In this document: piece by piece, positions 60,773 to 64,000 of the stretch
Layout: every line of letters begins with the position of its first letter
How positions within the stretch are numbered: the stretch's first letter is position 1
From: Cupriavidus malaysiensis
GTDB lineage: Bacteria > Pseudomonadota > Gammaproteobacteria > Burkholderiales > Burkholderiaceae
Assembly: GCF_001854325.1 (NCBI RefSeq)
Contig: NZ_CP017755.1
Coordinates: 620,001-684,000 of the forward strand
Reading direction: 5' to 3'
DNA: 64,000 nt
Position numbers and translations under genes: made by a program
Notes under the pieces: generated by a model
Seen by the model: only the letters and a program-made list of their open reading frames with translations
What the model was told of the DNA's origin: nothing
Database searches by the model: none

Positions 60773-61582
60773 CTACATGGCGCGGAACAGGTCCGCGTAC
60801 AGCCGGCTCACGCTCAGTGTGTCGCCATGGCCGCGCAGGTGCAGCGTGAGCCGGCCGGCGTCGTCGCGCACCGCGCTGGCGATGGCGGTGCAGCGCACGA
60901 TGGTGCTGCGGTGGACCTGCCAGAACACGGCCGGATCCAGCCGCAGCTGCAGCTCGCGCAAGGTCATGCGGATCAGGTGCTCGTGCGTGGCCGTGACCAC
61001 CCGCACGTACTTGTCGGCGGCTTCGAAATAGATGACCTCGTCGACGGGCACCAGGGAAATGGTGTTGCCGGCGCTGGCCTGGATCACCTGCAGCGGGGCC
61101 GGCCGCGCGGGCGGCTGCGCCACGCCGGCCTGCAGCAGCGCGCGCAACTGGTCCAGCGGCGCCTCCCAGGCGGCGGCGCCTTGCGCCTGCGCGCGCCGTC
61201 CCAGCGCCGCCTGCAGGCGCGCGCAGGTCTTGGCCAGCCGCTCGGGCTGGGCCGGCTTGAGCACGTAGTCGGCGGCGGCGTGCTCGAAGGCGGGCAGGGC
61301 GTAGTTGTCGTAGGCGGTGACGAAGACGATCAGCGGAAACGGCCGGCCGCCGTCGGGCCAGTCCTCGGCCAGCGCCTGCGCGGCTTCCAGGCCGCTCATG
61401 CCGGGCATGCGGATGTCGAGGAAGAGCAGGTCCGGCTGCAGCGCCAGCGCGCGCTCGGCCGCGCTGGCGCCGTCGCCGACGGTCGCCACGATCTCCAGCC
61501 CGGGCCACAGCCGGAGCAGTTGTGCGCGCAGGTCGGCGGCGAGCAGGGCTTCGTCTTCGGCGATGAGGGCGGTGGCGTGCAT
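60773..61582 (-). CDS. LytTR response regulator
   Basis: The 269-residue protein has an N-terminal receiver domain (Glu9-Asp10, phosphoacceptor Asp56 in LLFLDIRMPGMSG, Thr89 and Lys109 in DYVLKP) and a C-terminal LytTR DNA-binding domain (ISLVPVDEVIYFEAADKYVR, MTLRELQLRL, FWQVHRSTIVR). It is 7 nt after the histidine-kinase stop, so both are co-expressed with the hydroxylase-like gene upstream. LytTR regulators commonly control membrane or cell-surface genes; the target here is unknown. Confidence 0.9.
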   Translation of the reverse strand: MHATALIAEDEALLAADLRAQLLRLWPGLEIVATVGDGASAAERALALQPDLLFLDIRMPGMSGLEAAQALAEDWPDGGRPFPLIVFVTAYDNYALPAFEHAAADYVLKPAQPERLAKTCARLQAALGRRAQAQGAAAWEAPLDQLRALLQAGVAQPPARPAPLQVIQASAGNTISLVPVDEVIYFEAADKYVRVVTATHEHLIRMTLRELQLRLDPAVFWQVHRSTIVRCTAIASAVRDDAGRLTLHLRGHGDTLSVSRLYADLFRAM

Positions 61583-61589
61583 CGAAGGG

Positions 61590-62789
61590 TCAATGGCTGT
61601 TGTGAGGGGAGCGGGTGGCGTGGGCGGCGCCGGTGGCGCGCGCGGTCGCGGCAGGGCCAGGGTGGCGGGCCGCGCGGCCGTCCGGCGCGGCGGCGTCCGC
61701 CAGCGGCAGGCGCACGATGGCCAGCGTGCCGCCGTCGTCATCATCGGCCGCGCGCAGTTCCAGCGCCGCGCGCTCGCCGAACAGGTGGGCCAGGCGCTCC
61801 CGTACCTGCGCGGTGCCGAAGCAGCCGGGGTCGGGCGGCAGCGCGCCCAGCCCCACGCCGGTGTCGCGCACGGTCAGTACCAGGCAGTCATCCTCGCGGT
61901 GTGCGGCGAGGCGGATCCAGCCGCCGCCCACGGCGGGTTCGAGCCCGTGCTTGATGGCGTTCTCCACCAGCGGCTGCAGCAGCAGCGGCGGCACCGGCAG
62001 CGCCGCCAGCGCGGGCGGCAGCTCGGTCTCGACACGAAGCCGCTCGCCCATGCGGATCTGCATCAGGGCCAGGTAGTCGCCGATGCGGGCGAACTCCGTG
62101 GCAAGCGGATGGGTGCCGGCGCGCGAGGCGTCGAGGGTGGCGCGCAGGAAGGCGATCACGTGATTGAGCATGTCCTGCGCGCGCTGCGGATCCTGGCCGA
62201 TCAGCACGCGCAGGTTGGCCAGCGTGTTGAACAGCATGTGCGGCTCCAGCTGCGACTGCAGCAGCCGCAGCTGGGTCTCGGCGGCGCTGCGCTGCGCGGC
62301 CTGCGCGCGCGCCTCGGTGGCCGCCAGGCGTGCGCGCGTGTAGTGGAAGTAGGTGATGCCGAGCGACAGCGCCAGCACCACGCACAGGCTCAGCAGCAGC
62401 GCGCGCGGGTTGCCCTCGACCAGCAGGCTCGGGTCCTGGGCGCCGCTCAGCCAGGCGGCGATGGCGTGGCCGCCGACGTAGCCGAGCACCCCGGACAGCA
62501 CGATCCAGGGCAGCATCAGCTTCCAGTGCGGCCAGCTGCGCTCGCGCGCGGCGCCGAGCTCGACTTCGCTGCGGCCCGCTTCGAACCAGCGCAGGATGGC
62601 GAAGCGGCCGGCGCGGATCAGCAGCTGGATGGTGGCGGTGATGCAGGCCGCGTAGAGCAGGTTGGTGGCGAACGGCTCGCGGAACATTGTGCTGAAGAAC
62701 AGCGCGCAGGACAGCGAGATGACCGCGCAGAAGACCAGCTCGCGCAGCAGCCGCATGCGCCAGGTGGCGGGCTGGAGAAGGCCGGCCAT
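61590..62789 (-). CDS. LytS/YehU-type sensor histidine kinase
   Basis: The 399-residue kinase has four predicted membrane helices (about 13-150), a short coiled coil (AATEARAQAAQRSAAETQLR), the His_kinase (PF06580) phospho-acceptor LQSQLEPHMLFNTLANLRVL (His184), the N box LQPLVENAIKHGL (Asn278) and G box DTGVGLG. The C-terminal 30 residues are Ala/Arg/Pro-rich without motif. The upstream hydroxylase stop TGA is 4 nt before its ATG (TGATGGCATG), which suggests translational coupling. It phosphorylates the following LytTR regulator. Confidence 0.92.
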   Translation of the reverse strand: MAGLLQPATWRMRLLRELVFCAVISLSCALFFSTMFREPFATNLLYAACITATIQLLIRAGRFAILRWFEAGRSEVELGAARERSWPHWKLMLPWIVLSGVLGYVGGHAIAAWLSGAQDPSLLVEGNPRALLLSLCVVLALSLGITYFHYTRARLAATEARAQAAQRSAAETQLRLLQSQLEPHMLFNTLANLRVLIGQDPQRAQDMLNHVIAFLRATLDASRAGTHPLATEFARIGDYLALMQIRMGERLRVETELPPALAALPVPPLLLQPLVENAIKHGLEPAVGGGWIRLAAHREDDCLVLTVRDTGVGLGALPPDPGCFGTAQVRERLAHLFGERAALELRAADDDDGGTLAIVRLPLADAAAPDGRAARHPGPAATARATGAAHATRSPHNSH

Positions 62790-62793
62790 GCCA

Positions 62794-63756
62794 TCAGCTC
62801 CCGCTCGGGCCATGTGCCGTCGCCGGCAATGCCGCTCCGGTGTGGCCGCTGCCCGCGATCGCGCCCGCACCCGCGCCGCCGGCATCGCGCCGCGCGCGCA
62901 GCGCTTCCGTGGTCTCGCCCGGGCCGTCGGGCGACCAGCCCGGCGGCAGGAACAGGTAGCCCAGCACGGCGCGCAGGCTGCGCGCTGCCGCCAGGTCGCG
63001 CAGCAGCGCGCGCCACTGGGCGAACTCGACGTGCAGCGGGTTGTAGCTGGTCATGGGGTGCACCAGGCCGTAGCGGCAGGGCAGGTCGGCGCGCTCCGGC
63101 ACGTAGGTGCCGAAGAGCCGGTCGAACACCACCAGCACGCCGCCGTAGTTCGCGTCGAGGTAGTCCAGGTTGGAGGCATGGTGCACGCGGTGCGCCGAGG
63201 GCGTGTTGAGGATGCCCTCCAGCCAGCCCAGGCGGGGAATCCAGGTGGCGTGGAGCCAGAACTGGTAGAGCAGGTTGAGCGACAGCACGGCGAACACGGT
63301 GGCCGGTGGAAAGCCCAGCCAGGCCAGCGGCACGAAGAACAGGGCGGTGCCGCTGGCCTTGCCCAGCACACCGATGCGGAAGGCCGCCGACAGGTTGAGT
63401 TCGTTGGGCGAGTGGTGGACCGCGTGGTTGCACCAGAACCAGCGCATGCGGTGGGCGGCGCGGTGATACCAGTAGTAGCAGAACTCCTGGCCGAGGAAGA
63501 GCAGCGGCACGGCGGCCCAGTTGTCCAGGGGCAGCGTGGCGACGCGGTGCGCGTGGGCCGCGTGCACCAGCGGCGCCGCGATCGACAGCGGCAGGAAGAT
63601 GCCGACCGCCAGCCGCGCCGCCAGGTCGAAGGTGGAGACGCAGAAGGCGCGCCAGTCGTAGCGCTGCCGGCGCGACAGCACGATGGCCTCGAGCAGCGCG
63701 AGCAGGAAGACGGCGGGAACGGCCGTATGGAGCAGGAAGCGGTCCAGGTCGTGCAT
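62794..63756 (-). CDS. Sterol desaturase/fatty-acid hydroxylase family protein
   Basis: The 320-residue membrane di-iron protein has several hydrophobic segments and the three histidine clusters HRAAH (98-102), HAVHH (111-115) and HRVHH (189-193) of the fatty-acid hydroxylase superfamily (PF04116). Bacterial members hydroxylate or desaturate membrane lipids or related molecules. It is the gene before the histidine kinase with a 4-nt gap, so the enzyme and the signalling pair are expressed as one operon. The C-terminal 45 residues are low-complexity. The lipid substrate is unknown. Confidence 0.9.
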   Translation of the reverse strand: MHDLDRFLLHTAVPAVFLLALLEAIVLSRRQRYDWRAFCVSTFDLAARLAVGIFLPLSIAAPLVHAAHAHRVATLPLDNWAAVPLLFLGQEFCYYWYHRAAHRMRWFWCNHAVHHSPNELNLSAAFRIGVLGKASGTALFFVPLAWLGFPPATVFAVLSLNLLYQFWLHATWIPRLGWLEGILNTPSAHRVHHASNLDYLDANYGGVLVVFDRLFGTYVPERADLPCRYGLVHPMTSYNPLHVEFAQWRALLRDLAAARSLRAVLGYLFLPPGWSPDGPGETTEALRARRDAGGAGAGAIAGSGHTGAALPATAHGPSGS

Positions 63757-63847
63757 GGTGGGCGGCTGGTCTCGTTGGGGGGGCGCGGTCCGTGGCGGCG
63801 GGATGGCCGGTGGCGGGCTGGGCGTCCGCCCGGCCCGCCCAGCCTGC

Positions 63848-64000
63848 TCAGCCCGGCAGGCCCTGCGGCAGCGCGCTGCGCATCAGCCTCCAGGCCTGCA
63901 GCCCGCGAGCCAGAAAGATACCGCTGACCCCACCATAGGCGAAAGCGAAGACAATCCCTAGGTCGCTGCGCAGGGCCAGGGCCGGGTCGCGCGCCAGGGC
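63848..64000 (-). CDS. C-terminus of a membrane protein (partial)
   Basis: Only the last 50 residues are in the window: a polar start, a hydrophobic helix (GIVFAFAYGGVSGIFLARGL), a basic WRLM segment and the end LPQGLPG. The stop is at 63848-63850. The codon usage and the helix support a real gene that begins beyond the window; the family cannot be named. The 91-bp gap to the hydroxylase gene allows it to be part of the same operon. Confidence 0.5.
   Translation of the reverse strand, partial: ALARDPALALRSDLGIVFAFAYGGVSGIFLARGLQAWRLMRSALPQGLPG

Noticed and set aside
1..64000. tRNA, rRNA, IS element or prophage
   Set aside because: No cloverleaf sequences, transposase motifs, flanking terminal repeats or phage structural genes were recognised on either strand.

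Overview
The window is GC-rich, densely coded DNA with short intergenic gaps, several GTG/TTG starts and gene families typical of Burkholderiales: Bug/TctC solute receptors, betaproteobacterial porins, ESPR-bearing two-partner-secretion exoproteins, collagen-like lipoproteins and many AraC/LysR regulators. It is most likely a chromosomal or chromid segment of a Burkholderiaceae member (Cupriavidus/Burkholderia-like). The genus is an inference; there is no rRNA or tRNA to anchor it.

Layout. 1-4.8 kb: the start of a MarR-type gene with a clear sigma-70 promoter and two palindromic operators, two Bug receptors, then a collapsed remnant in which pieces of a Bug gene, an NDP-forming acyl-CoA synthetase and an IclR regulator are joined by deletions and frameshifts. 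4.9-9.4 kb: a Baeyer-Villiger-type monooxygenase fused to an alpha/beta hydrolase, its divergent AraC regulator, and a DsbA/FrnE-like protein. 9.7-15.5 kb: an RHS/YD polymorphic-toxin locus with a tiny YD-repeat secreted protein, a 1213-residue RHS protein with a unique tip, a Sel1-type putative immunity protein, then a displaced RHS tip with a DUF4279-like partner. 15.8-18.6 kb: a 37-bp near-palindrome, a spermidine-synthase-like protein and a DUF1275-DUF1232 fusion. 18.8-28.4 kb: fatty-acid/acyl-CoA genes (dehydrogenase, two AMP-forming ligases), an AraC regulator, a porin and a DUF938 methyltransferase. 28.8-36.7 kb: AraC-GyrI, DUF2817, LysR, a hotdog thioesterase, AraC with a divergent aldo/keto reductase, and an MFS exporter. 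37.4-46.1 kb: a two-partner secretion locus with one TpsB and two TpsA exoproteins sharing a nearly identical secretion half. 46.5-49.6 kb: squalene/phytoene synthase, an SRPBCC-like protein and a collagen-like lipoprotein. 50.1-53.6 kb: AraC with a divergent aromatic-type aldehyde dehydrogenase, and a TauE/SafE permease. 54.1-59.9 kb: a complete CzcCBA-type heavy-metal RND operon. 60.0-64.0 kb: a VapBC module and an operon of fatty-acid-hydroxylase-type protein, LytS-like kinase and LytTR regulator.

Themes. Many catabolic units pair an enzyme with a divergent regulator. Surface and contact functions (RHS, TPS, collagen-like protein, porin) are over-represented for one 64-kb stretch. The most unusual items are the Bug/synthetase/IclR collapse, the BVMO-hydrolase fusion, the displaced RHS tip with its own immunity-like partner, and the homogenised TpsA pair. 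I found no CRISPR array, IS element, tRNA or rRNA.
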